The position numbers and the translations under genes were made by a program. From contig NC_080676.1 of the NCBI RefSeq assembly GCF_030445035.2, positions 103,054,933-103,118,932 of the forward strand: 64,000 nucleotides of DNA, read 5' to 3'. The DNA is from Dasypus novemcinctus (taxonomy: Eukaryota; Chordata; Mammalia; Cingulata; Dasypodidae). How positions within the stretch are numbered: position 1 is the stretch's first letter; each line of letters starts with the position of its first letter. Shown here piece by piece: positions 33,101 to 38,934 of the stretch. Below the pieces are notes generated by a model. That model made no database searches, was not told the origin of the DNA, and was given only the letters and a program-made list of their open reading frames with translations.

Positions 33101-34282
33101 CTCAATGTCCAGAAGCAGAAACAGATCCCAAAACAGTTTTCTGCATAAGAGAGGAGGGCATTCTCCAATGGGTGTGAAGGGGGTGGTACAGTGAGATGCA
33201 AATTATCTAATCCTCTTACCAGAGCCTAAATCAAAGAAAGCAGGTTTTGTTTTTGTTTTTTCACACGACAGGGCTCAAAACAAATAATTATAGCTGATCC
33301 CTGTGCAAAACTCAAGCTCAAAAGTCAATGTATGTCATGTGGCTCAAACGGTTGAGCTCCCACCTCCCACATGGGAGGCCCATGTTCTGTTCCAGCTCCT
33401 CCTGAAAATACAAAAAAAAAAGCAGACAAGCAAAACAAAGAAAAGAGCCAACTCCAGGAAGTTGATGTTGCTAAGTAGCTGAGTGCCGGGGGTCCCAGGT
33501 TGAATTCCCAATCCCGGGTAGTTAAAAAAAAAAATCAATGTAAGGTGACACTATTAGAAGACAAAATTAAAGAGATAATGAATATCGGTAAAGGCAGCAC
33601 AGTATTGTGAATGTTGTGTACTGAACTGCAAGTTGAATGTGGCTAAAATGAGAAATATTTACTTGTATGTTTGTTATTTCAGTAAAAAAGTTGTTTTTTT
33701 TTTTTGTTTTTTTGTTTTTAATTAATCTAAGGTGAAGACAGTGAAAGAAAAGCCGTTAATAGTCCGGCTTCTAATACAAAACCCAACAGCTCCCAAGAAT
33801 TCCGTGAGGGAGCACAATTACCTAAAGACCTTACTGCACATGCAGAGTCCTGGACCTATTCCCAGGGACTCTGCTTCTTTGGGTCGGGAGGTAGGGTGCG
33901 AAAGCTGCATTTTTTAAAGGGCAACTCTCCCGCGCAGGTGATTTGGGAACAGGTGGCTCCGGGTAACAGATGGCCCGGGAACTCACCTAAAAACACTGCA
34001 GTACGGAACGCGGGAGAAGCCCAGAGCAGAGCAGGGAGAGGAGGCAGCGGGCCTGTGGGAAGGCCTGGAACCCGAGAGAGTGCTCCGGCGCGCCCTCCTG
34101 CTCGACCTCCTCCCCGCCTCGCTCCCGAGGTACCCGCGAGCGGAAAGGCCGCGGGCGCAGCGCGTACACCGGCCGGCGCCGAGGGGAAAGAGCCGGCAAG
34201 CCCCTCCACCCGCGCCGTACCCAAAGCTTCCCCCAGACCAGAGCTAGCGCCACCACGCCAGAGCGCGGAACTTACTGGCCAT
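6067..34282 (-). CDS. NIT2: NIT2, omega-amidase (nitrilase family member 2), complete ten-exon gene
   Basis: Coding exons on the minus strand: 34282-34276, 30418-30300, 28629-28509, 27420-27332, 15979-15886, 15405-15331, 12547-12469, 9856-9758, 6516-6461, 6158-6067. They join without a frame break to 831 bases, 276 residues plus stop, the same length as human NIT2. The enzyme hydrolyses alpha-ketoglutaramate and alpha-ketosuccinamate in the glutamine transaminase-omega-amidase pathway and acts in cytosol and mitochondria (family knowledge). The sequence shows one carbon-nitrogen hydrolase domain over almost the full length, with catalytic Glu43 (first codon of exon 3), Lys112 (last codon of exon 4) and Cys153 in GLGICYD (exon 6). 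The start is the first ATG in a CpG island, in a good Kozak context (GCCATGG). Differences from human as I remember it include Met-Ala-Thr at the N-terminus, Gly194 in QRGRA where human has Ser, Gln for Lys in DDQAS, and Ser for Arg in PIFSQKR. I see no lesion. Neighbours TOMM70 and TBC1D23, known from human synteny, were not found in the window. Confidence 0.96.
6461..6516 (-). CDS. NIT2: NIT2 exon 9
   Basis: 56 bases; acceptor TTTTTCAG, donor GTAAGATTT. Completes the Trp codon and encodes [18 protein letters not shown] plus one base of Asp. Human has Ala-Ile-Val where this copy has Met-Ile-Leu; both are conservative in size and hydrophobicity. Confidence 0.95.
6517..8058. other. NIT2 intron 8, proximal part
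   Basis: Mostly unassigned intronic sequence. Short MIR-like stretches occur near 6660-6720 and 7600-7650 (pattern TTTGTGAACTTCAATTTTACC). A G-run follows a short GT tract at 7491-7518. No splice-bounded coding segment was recognised. Confidence 0.4.
8076..9173 (+). mobile_element. 5'-truncated L1 in NIT2 intron 8, antisense to the gene
   Basis: It begins inside ORF2 ([18 protein letters not shown]-type frame), passes the C-terminal region with several frameshifts, and ends in a 3' UTR with AATAAA and a 15-base A-tail at 9161-9176. A 17-base direct repeat with one mismatch flanks it, at 8059-8075 and 9174-9190 (AAAAGAGGRCTAAGGCC). This is a typical target-primed insertion, in the antisense orientation commonly tolerated in introns. 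Confidence 0.9.
9191..9757. other. NIT2 intron 8, part next to exon 8
   Basis: Unassigned intronic sequence between the L1 and the exon 8 donor. Two open frames of about 60 and 97 codons overlap it and run into exon 8 on the wrong strand; neither resembles a known protein. Confidence 0.4.
9758..9856 (-). CDS. NIT2: NIT2 exon 8
   Basis: 99 bases; acceptor GATTTCAG, donor GTGAGTGTG. Encodes [15 protein letters not shown], then [13 protein letters not shown] and two bases of a Trp codon. This segment carries the conserved core after the nucleophile. Confidence 0.96.
10135..10446 (+). repeat. Family X retroposon, 3' end fragment
   Basis: It matches the last 300 bases of the copies at 13437-14590 and 61527-62880: ACAGATACAGGCCA, GTAAACTA, TGTACCA, ATATGGGAATC, then an A-rich tail. 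It lies immediately before a DAS SINE in NIT2 intron 7. Confidence 0.75.
10447..10848 (+). mobile_element. DAS-type SINE, full length
   Basis: The tRNA-like head has an A box (TGGCCCAGTGG) and a B box (GTTTAAACCCC). The body holds GCGCTGCACACACGGAGAGC, a G-rich stretch and a terminal AAATAAATAAAT. The likely duplication AATAAAACAT lies at 10437-10446 and 10849-10858. Frames of up to 156 codons on the opposite strand are an effect of its GC-rich body, not genes. Confidence 0.9.
10985..11962 (+). repeat. Family X retroposon, 5'-extended copy
   Basis: It shares with the copies at 57923-59508 and 61527-62880 the run GAAACTTAGCCTAGT, AAGAGTTACCTCCTGA, GTTGCTCAAATGTGGCC, AACTCAGCATATAAATG, and the terminal ATGGGAACCTCTTAT. 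It reaches about 200 bases further 5' than the 57923-59508 copy. An internal stretch is missing near 11800-11850, and the copy ends in a 14-base A-run at 11954. Confidence 0.75.
12469..12547 (-). CDS. NIT2: NIT2 exon 7
   Basis: 79 bases; acceptor CACTCGAAG, donor GTAAGAAAGG. Encodes residues 169-194 plus two bases of Arg195: [12 protein letters not shown], then Trp-Glu-Leu-Leu-Gln-Arg-Gly. The residue before the split Arg is Gly (GGC). Human NIT2 has Ser at this place, so this is a small lineage-specific change or a base-calling matter. Confidence 0.95.
12548..13062. other. NIT2 intron 6, unassigned part
   Basis: A/T-rich intronic sequence next to exon 7, without recognisable repeats or coding sequence. 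Confidence 0.35.
13063..14681 (+). mobile_element. ERVL/MaLR-type solo LTR split by a family X copy
   Basis: The LTR starts TGTGGTGAATTAG and ends GTAGCCAAGAAACTAAAACA. Its terminal block (AAATTCCTGTTGTTTAAA, then CCCATTGCATGGTATTTG) resembles MaLR LTR ends. A 5-base duplication AGTGG lies at 13058-13062 and 14682-14686. The interior from about 13437 to 14590 is a foreign family X insertion. Confidence 0.65.
13437..14590 (+). repeat. Family X retroposon with 5' inversion (twin priming)
   Basis: From about 13725 to 14590 it reads in the plus orientation and ends A/T-rich, like the 61527-62880 copy. From about 13437 to 13724 the adjoining upstream part is present in reverse complement. Both parts contain the same junction block (AGTGGGCCCTACTTTGGAAT, reversed at about 13455). 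This geometry is the known outcome of twin priming during L1-type target-primed reverse transcription. The copy sits inside an older LTR. Confidence 0.75.
14687..15330. other. NIT2 intron 6, part next to exon 6
   Basis: Unassigned apart from a probable MIR fragment near 14780-14880 (GAGGGAACTGAGAAC, TTAAATGACTTACCCAA). A frame at 15190-15435 overlaps exon 6 on the opposite strand and is a shadow. Confidence 0.4.
15331..15405 (-). CDS. NIT2: NIT2 exon 6, with nucleophile Cys153
   Basis: 75 bases; acceptor GCAAACAG, donor GTGAGTAGG. Encodes [18 protein letters not shown]. Cys153 in the Ile-Cys-Tyr-Asp context is the catalytic nucleophile. The exon is far too short to appear as an independent open frame. 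Confidence 0.95.
15886..15979 (-). CDS. NIT2: NIT2 exon 5
   Basis: 94 bases between acceptor ATTTGCAG and donor GTACGTG. Encodes [11 protein letters not shown]ough Phe-Ser-Thr-Phe-Asp-Thr plus the first base of Pro144. The open frame runs on into the intron, but homology stops exactly at the donor. Confidence 0.96.
16152..16247 (+). mobile_element. Short DAS-type SINE (tRNA-like head only)
   Basis: Contains GGATGTAGCTCAAGTGG (A-box region), GGGTTCAATCTCTGG (B box) and TACCT followed by an A-rich tail. Direct repeats AAATTCTA at 16144-16151 and 16248-16255 mark the insertion. Confidence 0.85.
16286..17086 (+). mobile_element. DAS SINE interrupted by a second DAS SINE
   Basis: The outer element's head begins at 16286 and its tail ends at 17086. 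The two parts are separated by an inner, nearly complete DAS SINE at about 16583-17000 that inserted in the outer A/T-rich part. The outer duplication, AAAAATGATGCARTAG, is at 16270-16285 and 17087-17102. The overlapping frames of 98-153 codons on either strand come from the GC-rich SINE bodies. Confidence 0.88.
17103..18590 (+). mobile_element. Old L1 ORF2 fragment split by a solo LTR
   Basis: Decayed plus-strand L1 reverse-transcriptase region, in short frames such as [18 protein letters not shown] near 17410-17460 and a continuation after the LTR at 18480-18590. Stops occur throughout. Confidence 0.6.
17923..18474 (-). mobile_element. ERVL-type solo LTR
   Basis: On the minus strand it reads TGTAGCAGTTTGG ... 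GACCAATATA. It has a TATA-like AGATAAAAGGC (18321-18311) and the poly(A) signal AATAAA (17994-17989). A perfect 5-base duplication ATTAC flanks it at 17918-17922 and 18475-18479. A 5-bp duplication and near-TG/CA ends fit ERVL. It shares its family with 23428-23944 in the same NIT2 intron. Confidence 0.85.
19591..19696 (+). mobile_element. Short DAS-type SINE
   Basis: Has GATGTAGCTCAAGTGG, the B-box-like CAGTTCAATCTCTGG, TACCTCCTAAAA and an A-rich tail. It interrupts L1 ORF1-like sequence. Confidence 0.8.
23428..23944 (-). mobile_element. ERVL-type solo LTR
   Basis: On the minus strand it begins TGTAGCAGTTTGATG and ends CTGACTAATACA, with a TATA-like AGATAAAAGGC at about 23760-23750. The poly(A) signal seen in its relative at 17923-18474 is mutated here. 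A perfect 5-base duplication GTTGA flanks it at 23423-23427 and 23945-23949. Confidence 0.87.
24130..24588 (+). repeat. Diverged tandem repeats in the L1 3' UTR
   Basis: Two units of about 210-245 bases (about 24130-24375 and 24376-24588) share TTTTGACAAT, ACAATGCAA, TTGGTGG, GATGTTATATA and AAGTTCACAACT. A third, weaker unit may precede them at 23945-24129. They lie at the 3' end of the ORF1-bearing L1. Confidence 0.65.
25363..25715 (+). mobile_element. Two adjacent DAS-type SINEs
   Basis: First copy about 25363-25545 (GGGAAGCAGAAGTGGC, CAGTTCCCAGTGCCTCCTAA). Second about 25550-25715 (GGAGGTGGTTCAGG, GGTTCGGTTCCCAGTGCC, ending AAAAAAAGAAA). Both have tRNA-like heads and the CCTCCTAAA junction of the shorter DAS type. 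Confidence 0.85.
27332..27420 (-). CDS. NIT2: NIT2 exon 4, with catalytic Lys112
   Basis: 89 bases; acceptor AATGAAAG after a pyrimidine-rich stretch, donor GTAAGTAGG. Encodes residues 83-112, including Gly-Ser-Ile-Pro-Glu-Glu-Asp-Ala-Gly and ending Val-Lys-Tyr-Arg-Lys. The final Lys112 is the catalytic lysine. It is followed by the largest intron, 15980-27331, about 11.4 kb, filled with L1, SINE and LTR insertions. Confidence 0.96.
27421..28508. other. NIT2 intron 3
   Basis: A/T-rich. The segment 28200-28440 resembles an old interspersed-repeat remnant, but I cannot assign a family. No additional exon was recognised. Confidence 0.35.
28509..28629 (-). CDS. NIT2: NIT2 exon 3, with catalytic Glu43
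   Basis: 121 bases between acceptor TTCTAG and donor GTAACTTC. Begins Glu-Cys-Phe-Asn-Ser-Pro-Tyr-Gly and ends in Tyr-Leu-Ile-Gly plus the first base of a Gly codon. Glu43 is the general base of the nitrilase triad. The exon is too short and too interrupted by splice signals to stand out as an open frame, but the codon-by-codon match to NIT2 is clear. Confidence 0.95.
28630..30299. other. NIT2 intron 2
   Basis: A run of ten or more G lies at 28657-28667. MIR-like pieces are visible near 29120-29180 and 30040-30110 (TTTGGGTAAGTCCTTCAACC). The rest is unassigned intronic DNA. Confidence 0.4.
30300..30418 (-). CDS. NIT2: NIT2 exon 2
   Basis: 119 bases between acceptor TTCTTAG and donor GTAAGTATG. 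Encodes residues 3-42, from Phe-Arg-Leu-Ala-Leu-Ile-Gln to Val-Ser-Leu-Pro. This is the first beta-strand and helix of the nitrilase fold. The exon ends on a complete codon, so the catalytic Glu43 opens the next exon. Confidence 0.96.
30479..30672 (+). mobile_element. MER20-like hAT-Charlie DNA transposon fragment
   Basis: It carries the diagnostic succession GGCAATGTCTGGAGACATTT, TTGTCAGAACTGG, TGGGTAGAGGC, AGGACAGCCTCCCACAACAA, AGAATTATCC and GTCAATAGTGCTAAGGTTGA, as in the eutherian MER20 element of about 219 bp. It lies in NIT2 intron 1, about 60 bases upstream of exon 2. Confidence 0.75.
31545..31594 (+). repeat. Collapsed ERVL LTR remnant (ends only)
   Basis: TGTGATAGTTAGGCTAATG, the start of the LTR type seen at 52561, is followed within 30 bases by TTCCTAAAGAACCCTAATA, the end of the same LTR type. 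The roughly 350-base interior is missing. Confidence 0.4.
32760..32972 (-). repeat. MIR SINE remnant
   Basis: On the plus strand the sequence shows the reverse of a MIR: TTTCACAGGTCAGGAAACGG, ATTACTTGTTGCATGCC, then CTCCAGGCTCCTAGTC and CACTACACTGCCTC. It is an old eutherian repeat in NIT2 intron 1. Confidence 0.7.
33340..33536 (+). mobile_element. DAS-type SINE, possibly two short units
   Basis: Has CATGTGGCTCAAACGGTTGA, CCACATGGGAGGCCC, CTCCTCCTGAAAA with an A-run, then a second shortened unit (GTTGATGTTGCTAAGTAGC, CCCAGGTTGAATTCCC) and a terminal A-run. Confidence 0.65.
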
Positions 34283-34450
34283 GGCTCCCCCCGGAAGCAC
34301 CATCACCGGCCCTCTCGGAGAAGCGTCCCGACGCCGTCGGCGCCGCGAGGGGCGGGGCTAAGTCGGCGCGTCAGCGGGGGCGGGACACCGCGTGCGAGGC
34401 TCCGCCCCCGCCCCGTCTCCGGCGGGGCGGCGGACAGGTTAGCTGGCAGG
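33990..34450 (-). promoter_or_regulatory. CpG-island promoter of NIT2
   Basis: This interval is strikingly rich in G, C and CpG compared with the A/T-rich surroundings. It contains Sp1-type GC boxes at 34349-34358 (GGGGCGGGGC), 34376-34385 (GGGGGCGGGA) and, in reverse, 34402-34415. The NIT2 start codon sits inside at 34282-34280. No TATA box is seen at a suitable distance, as expected for a housekeeping CpG-island promoter. The island extends through exon 1 into intron 1. Confidence 0.85.
34276..34282 (-). CDS. NIT2: NIT2 exon 1, coding part
   Basis: Seven coding bases, ATGGCCA, then the donor GTAAGT. The split third codon is completed by CT from exon 2 and gives Thr, so the protein begins Met-Ala-Thr-Phe-Arg. 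A very short coding exon 1 matches human NIT2. The ATG is preceded by AGCC and followed by G, a strong initiation context. The 5' untranslated part continues to higher coordinates inside the CpG island; its end cannot be read from sequence. Confidence 0.9.
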
Positions 34451-34499
34451 ATCTGCGTTGTGCTCGGCTCAACTATTCACCCGCTGATATTTGTGCTGG

Positions 34500-34862
34500 G
34501 ATGGATTATTATACCCAAGTCCGGGAAAAAGAATGCCCCGAAAGGCAATGGGGCAAAGAGGGGGCGATCTGATCCGGGTAGTGTGCTGGCAAATGTTTAA
34601 CAACCCGACCTTCCCTAAAGTGTAGGGTTTGCCGACTGCGAAAAAAAACTGAACTTCTTGCTGAATGGATCACCCCTGCAGCTAGAGTGATAGCAAAGGC
34701 TGATTGGCAGGATTGCAAGGCCTCAGTGAGAAGTGACCACAAGGCTGCTAGTATGGGGGAGGGGAAAATGGCTACTGAGGCTCCGACAGTATCCTCAACA
34801 ATAAATCAGTCCTCTAATATGCTGAAACGTTTGCTAATATTCTGAAGTCTTGTGTTTACATT
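34500..34862. other. Upstream flank of the NIT2 island
   Basis: Intermediate GC content and no recognised repeat. An open frame from within the island extends into it but has no coding character. Confidence 0.35.
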
Positions 34863-35414
34863 TATTACTTTTTTTAAACTTTTTTTTGTACATTTAACTG
34901 AAAATATAAAAACTAAAAAGAAAACATTTGAGTAAAAACATTTCTCAATTAGATATACTGGACACAAAAAATTTTTTTGATCATACCACATGTTACACAA
35001 TATATTTGGTTCATACTAATGCAATTATGCAGTATTGGGCCTTTTGTGTCTGGCTTGCTTTGCTCAACATCATGTCCTCCAGGTTCATCCATGTTGTCAT
35101 ATGATTTATGACTTCATTTTTTCTTACAGCTGCATAATTTTCCATCTTGTGAATGCACCACAGTTTGTTTATCCACTTATGGGTTGATGGATACCTGGGT
35201 CGTTTCCAACTTTTGGCAATCATGAATAACTCTGCTATGAAATCAGTGTGCAGATAACTGTTCGTGTCACTGCTCTCAGTTCTTCTGGGTATGTATGAGG
35301 GGTCTGCATTCCCAGCAACATTGAATAAGTGTTCCTATCTCTCCACATCCTCTCCAATACTTATAGGTCTCTGTCTTTTTAATAGTGGCCATTTTGATAG
35401 GTGTGAAATGATAT

Positions 35415-35870
35415 TGTTGTAGAGAAGTAAGGTGTGCGCGGTATTGAAGGCCAGGACACAAGAACTCCGAGAAGGAAGTTGGTTTTTTCCAACCGGCCGG
35501 ACTCAGCGGACTCTTGTCCTAATAATAACGGAGTCCCAAATAGCATTTTTCAGTCCCTTTTATACAGAGGTTTAAGATTAGGGAGACAAAGGGTGTTGGT
35601 ATGCAAACAGACCTTTGGTTAGTTTCTTTAGTGTTTGATCTGAGTATCAGATAGGTTATTTCCTCCAGGTGAGTTGCATATTCCCTTCATTCCAAGCCAG
35701 CTTGGATTTAGCGTATCTTCCACATTCCATCTGGATGCAACCTTGAATACACCTTCAGTCTTACATCCTTTCTGAACATTCAAAGACTGTAGGGCCTATA
35801 TTACTTATTTGGACTTTTAGGGACTAGGTACACTTGGAAACAATTTTGAATTTATGCACAGGCTATATCA
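35415..35870 (-). mobile_element. Solo LTR with 4-bp duplication, probably class I ERV
   Basis: The element splits L1 sequence exactly. It runs TG...CA on both strands (plus-strand ends TGTTGTAGAG and GGCTATATCA) and is flanked by ATAT at 35411-35414 and 35871-35874. Minus-strand reading has TATAAAAGGG at about 35564-35555 with a GC-richer stretch downstream, an LTR promoter layout. It lies about 1.1 kb upstream of the NIT2 start codon, in the same direction. Confidence 0.7.
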
Positions 35871-35999
35871 ATATCTCATTGTTATTTTGATTTGCATTTC
35901 CCTAATCATTAGTGATGTTGAGCATTTAGTCATGTGTTTTTTTGCCATTTGTGTTTCTTCTTTGGACAAATATCTATTCAAGTTTTTTGCCCATTTTTT

Positions 36000-36414
36000 T
36001 TTTTTAAGATTTTAAAAAAATTTCTTTCCCCTCCTTCCCTCTCCCCAATTATCTGCTCTGTGTGTCCATTCGCTGTGTGTTCTTCTGTGTCTGCTTGTAT
36101 TCTTGTCAGCAGCATCAGGAATCTGTGTCTCTTTTTGTTGCATCATCTTGCTGCATCAGCTCTCCATGTGTGGTGCCACTCCTGGGCAGGTTGTACTTTT
36201 TTTGTGCTGGGCAACTCTCCTTACAGGGTATAATCCTTGCACATGGGGCTCCCCTACACGGGGGACACCCCTGTGTGGTATGACACTCCTTGCATGCATC
36301 AGCACTGTGCATGGGCCAGCTCACCACATGGGTCAGGAGGCTCTGGGTTTGAACCCTGGACCTCCCATGTGGTAGGTGGACACTCTATCGGTTGAGCCAA
36401 ATCTGCTTCCCTTT
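36000..36414 (-). mobile_element. DAS-type SINE, full length
   Basis: Reverse-complement DAS: poly-T start, ATTATCTGCTCTGTGTGTCC, the GGGCAACTCTCC body, and GGGTTTGAACCCTGGACC (B box) to CAAATCTGCTTCCC. Open frames of 70-99 codons inside are repeat artefacts. Confidence 0.9.
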
Positions 36415-37287
36415 GCTCATTTTTTAATTGGGTTTTTTATCTTTTTATTGTTGAGTTGTAACATCTCTTTATTCATCTTGGATATTAAACCCTTATCGGA
36501 TATGTGATTTCCAAATATTTTCTCCAATTGAGTGAGCTGCCTTTTCACCCTTTTGACAAAGTCCTGTGAGGTGCAAAAGTGTTTAATTTTGAAGAGATTC
36601 CGTTCATCTATTTTTTCTTCTGTTGCACATGCTTTGGGTTTTGTAAAATCCAAGAAACCACCACCTATTACAAGTTCTTGAAGATGTTTCCCTACATATT
36701 CTTCTAGTATTTTTCAGTCCTGGCTTTTATATTTAGGTCTTTGATCCATTTTTAGATGATTCTTGAAAGGGAGTGAAATAGGGGTCCTCTTTCATTCTTT
36801 TGGTTATAGAAATCCAGTAGTCTCAGCACCATTTGTTGAAGAGACTGTTTTGTCCTATTAGTATTAACTTGGTAGGTTTGTCAAAAACCAGTTGACAGTA
36901 TAGGTGAAGGTTTATTTCTGGATTTTCAATTCTGTTCCTCTGATTGATATGTCTATCTTGATGCCAGTACCATGCTGTTTTGATCACTGCAGCTTCGTAA
37001 TATGTTTCAAGGTCAGGTAGTGAAATTCCTCCCACATTGCTCTTCTTTTTCAGTATACTTTTGGCTATTTGGGTGCACTTTCCCTTCCCAATGAATATGA
37101 TAATTGCCTTTTCTAATTCTATAAAGTAAGCTGTTGAGATTTTGATTGGTATTGCATTGAATCTATAAATCAGTTTGGATAAGATTGACACCAGATTGCT
37201 TTTCAATTCTTGTGTTTTGTTTGTGCTTTGTCAAATTCTGATATCAAAAATCACAAAAATAATTTAAAAGCTTGCCTTGTTTCTTAC

Positions 37288-37724
37288 TGTTGGAGATTTG
37301 GAACCAAAGGGTATTGGAAATGAAAGAAAGAGAAAAAGGAGAGTGAAATAAAGAGAAAGATAGAAAGAAAGAAAGAACAAGTGAGTTGGGATCAGGGAGT
37401 CTGGGAGTAGAGACTCATCAGACAACTTTATTGTTTACAAGGGGCTCTATATATACCCCAGTGCACACGGGTAGAAGCAGCACAGGCAGTTAACCATCAA
37501 CATTACTCATAGTCTAAGGAATTAAAAAAATCTTATCTCCAGTTACAAAGTTTAAAGTGTTCTATTTACTACACAAATGTTATCTGCTCATCTTCTCTTT
37601 CAGCCTTTCACAGCTTCATCCTGTTTGTTGGGAACTCTTAATTACCACATTCCTTAGGGTGCAAGCATAGCCATGGAAACAGCACGTCTCTCCTTGTGAG
37701 ACCACTGTGCCTCAGTTTCCAACA
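37288..37724 (-). mobile_element. Solo LTR with TGTTGGA/TCCAACA ends
   Basis: Perfect inverted LTR ends: the plus strand starts TGTTGGAGATTTGG and ends CAGTTTCCAACA. On the minus strand there is a TATA motif in GGGGTATATATAGAGCCCC (37459-37441) and then AATAAA (37432-37427), the order expected for U3-R. Flanking CTTAC and CTTAT suggest a 5-base duplication with one change. No internal retroviral sequence is attached. Confidence 0.75.
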
Positions 37725-37970
37725 CTTATCCTCTAGACTAGTTTGTAGTGAATGGATCCTGGTTTTAAGAAGAAAATCATAAAAACATTTTGGGGATAAT
37801 TGGCATTTAAATATGGACTGGATATTTGATGTTTTTATTATTATTTTGTGTGTGCTGATAGTATTGGGATTATGCCGGGCAATGTCCTCACTCTTATGAG
37901 ATCCATGCAGAAGTAGTTAGGGAGGAAGCTTCAGAATGTCTGGCTTGAAATGGTCAGCAAGAAGAAAATA
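37725..37970 (+). repeat. Ancient eutherian repeat, 5' part (interrupted by the NDUFB4 retrocopy)
   Basis: AATATGGACTGGATATTTGATG, AATGTCCTCACTCTTATGAG and CTTGAAATGGTCAGC form a common old eutherian repeat 3' end. It appears to continue after the retrocopy at about 38935-39066 (TTGATGAATTATTAAATCTA, CATAATAAAAGGTTGG). I recognise the pattern but not its family name. Confidence 0.45.
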
Positions 37971-38925
37971 GCAGCAATCGTGCACGGGGTCTCCAATATG
38001 TTGCTCCCAAAGTACAAGTCATTGTGCTTGGCCGCCCTGCCCACTACTCTTTTTTTTTTTTTTTTTTAAGATTTATTTATTTCCCACTCCTCCCCTCCTC
38101 CTGCTCTGCTGTTTCTGCTCTCTGTGTTGTCTTCTCTTCTCATTTTCTTTCCTCTACGATTCACTGGAATTCAATTCTGGAGACCTCTGATAGGAAGAGA
38201 GGTTCCCTGTCAATTGTGCCACCACCGTTCGTGGTCTCTGCTCTGCTTCACCTTGACTCTCCCCTTGTCTCTCTTTTGATGTGTCATCATCTTGCTGCAT
38301 GACTCACTTGCACGGGGCACTGGCTCACCACACAGGCACTCGTGCAGTCACTCAAGAGGGCACTGGCTCACCAGGCAGGCACTTGTGCAGGCACTGGCTT
38401 GCCACATGGGCATGCTTTCTCTTCTTCTTTTTCACCAGGAGGCCTCAGGGATCAAACCCAGGTCCTCCCATATGGTAGGCAGAAGCGCTATCACTTGAGC
38501 CATATCTGCTTCCCATGCCCACTGCTCTTGACCCAGCTGAATATGACATATCTCCAGAAACATGGAATGCTCAAGTCAAGTGGTTGGGCATTAAGATCCC
38601 AACTTAAACAGGAGTATCTGCTTCAGTACAACAAACAGCCACCGAGGGTCCTTCTAAGGCCCTGCCTTAACTCATTGGACATATGCAAGATCAGCAAATG
38701 TCTATCCTAATTTCAGGTCCACACACAAGTCCTCATTTTATAGGAGCTGTGTTTAGGATTGGGCCTCTCTTCTTCTGGTATTATGTTTTCAAAACTGACA
38801 GGGATAGGAAAGAAAAACAAATTGGGGAAGGAAAATTGGATCTAACTGGTTGCGTCTCATATTAAATCTGGCAATGCTTACTATATGTATTCTTGCTTAA
38901 GTAAATCTTAAGTCATTTTTTAAAA
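37971..38925 (+). pseudogene. NDUFB4: Processed pseudogene of NDUFB4 (complex I accessory subunit B15)
   Basis: An intronless copy in the plus strand. The start is at 37998: Met-Leu-Leu-Pro-Lys-Tyr-Lys, as in the parental N-terminus. After an inserted SINE the frame resumes at about 38530 with LDPAEYDISPETWNAQVK. A frameshift follows near 38590, then SQLKQEYLLQYN in another frame, [14 protein letters not shown] in a third, and finally [18 protein letters not shown] up to TAA at 38863-38865. NDUFB4 is a roughly 129-residue inner-membrane subunit of complex I. Several frameshifts, at least one stop and the SINE make this copy non-functional. Matching AAGAAAATA at 37962-37970 and 38926-38934 and an A-rich end support retroposition by L1. 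Confidence 0.88.
38052..38515 (-). mobile_element. DAS-type SINE variant inside the NDUFB4 pseudogene
   Basis: Reverse-complement element with an 18-base T-run, a variant body (CTCACCAGGCAGGCAC and related repeats), then AGGGATCAAACCCAGGTCC and CATATCTGCTTCCC. It is flanked by TGCCCACTRCTCTT at 38038-38051 and 38516-38529. Its body differs from the common DAS type elsewhere in the window. Confidence 0.85.
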
Positions 38926-38934
38926 AAGAAAATA

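Larger units (their letters stand above)
30673..33339. other. NIT2 intron 1, middle part, with MIR remnants
   Basis: Mostly single-copy-looking DNA. Recognisable old pieces are a probable MIR near 32226-32275, another at about 32408-32490 (TTTACAGATAAGGAAACAAG), and a clear one at 32760-32972. A G-run lies at 32570-32580. Frames of up to 148 codons here show no family resemblance. Confidence 0.4.
34863..37240 (-). mobile_element. 5'-truncated L1 with an LTR and a SINE inserted
   Basis: A minus-strand L1: poly-T and 3' UTR at 34863-35000, ORF2 C-terminus at 35011-35223 (MIAKSWKRPRYPSTHKWINK), then 35276-35400. It continues beyond the LTR and SINE into RT-proximal sequence at 36417-36653 and 36823-37206 (WYWHQDRHINQRNRIENPEI). 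It ends abruptly near 37240, about the middle of ORF2. Confidence 0.85.

Noticed and set aside
33896-34600. A 234-codon plus-strand frame across the NIT2 CpG island, tempting as a divergent gene
   Set aside because: It is rich in Pro, Ala, Gly and Arg, as any frame in GC-rich island DNA is. It shows no domain, and it is antisense to NIT2 exon 1.
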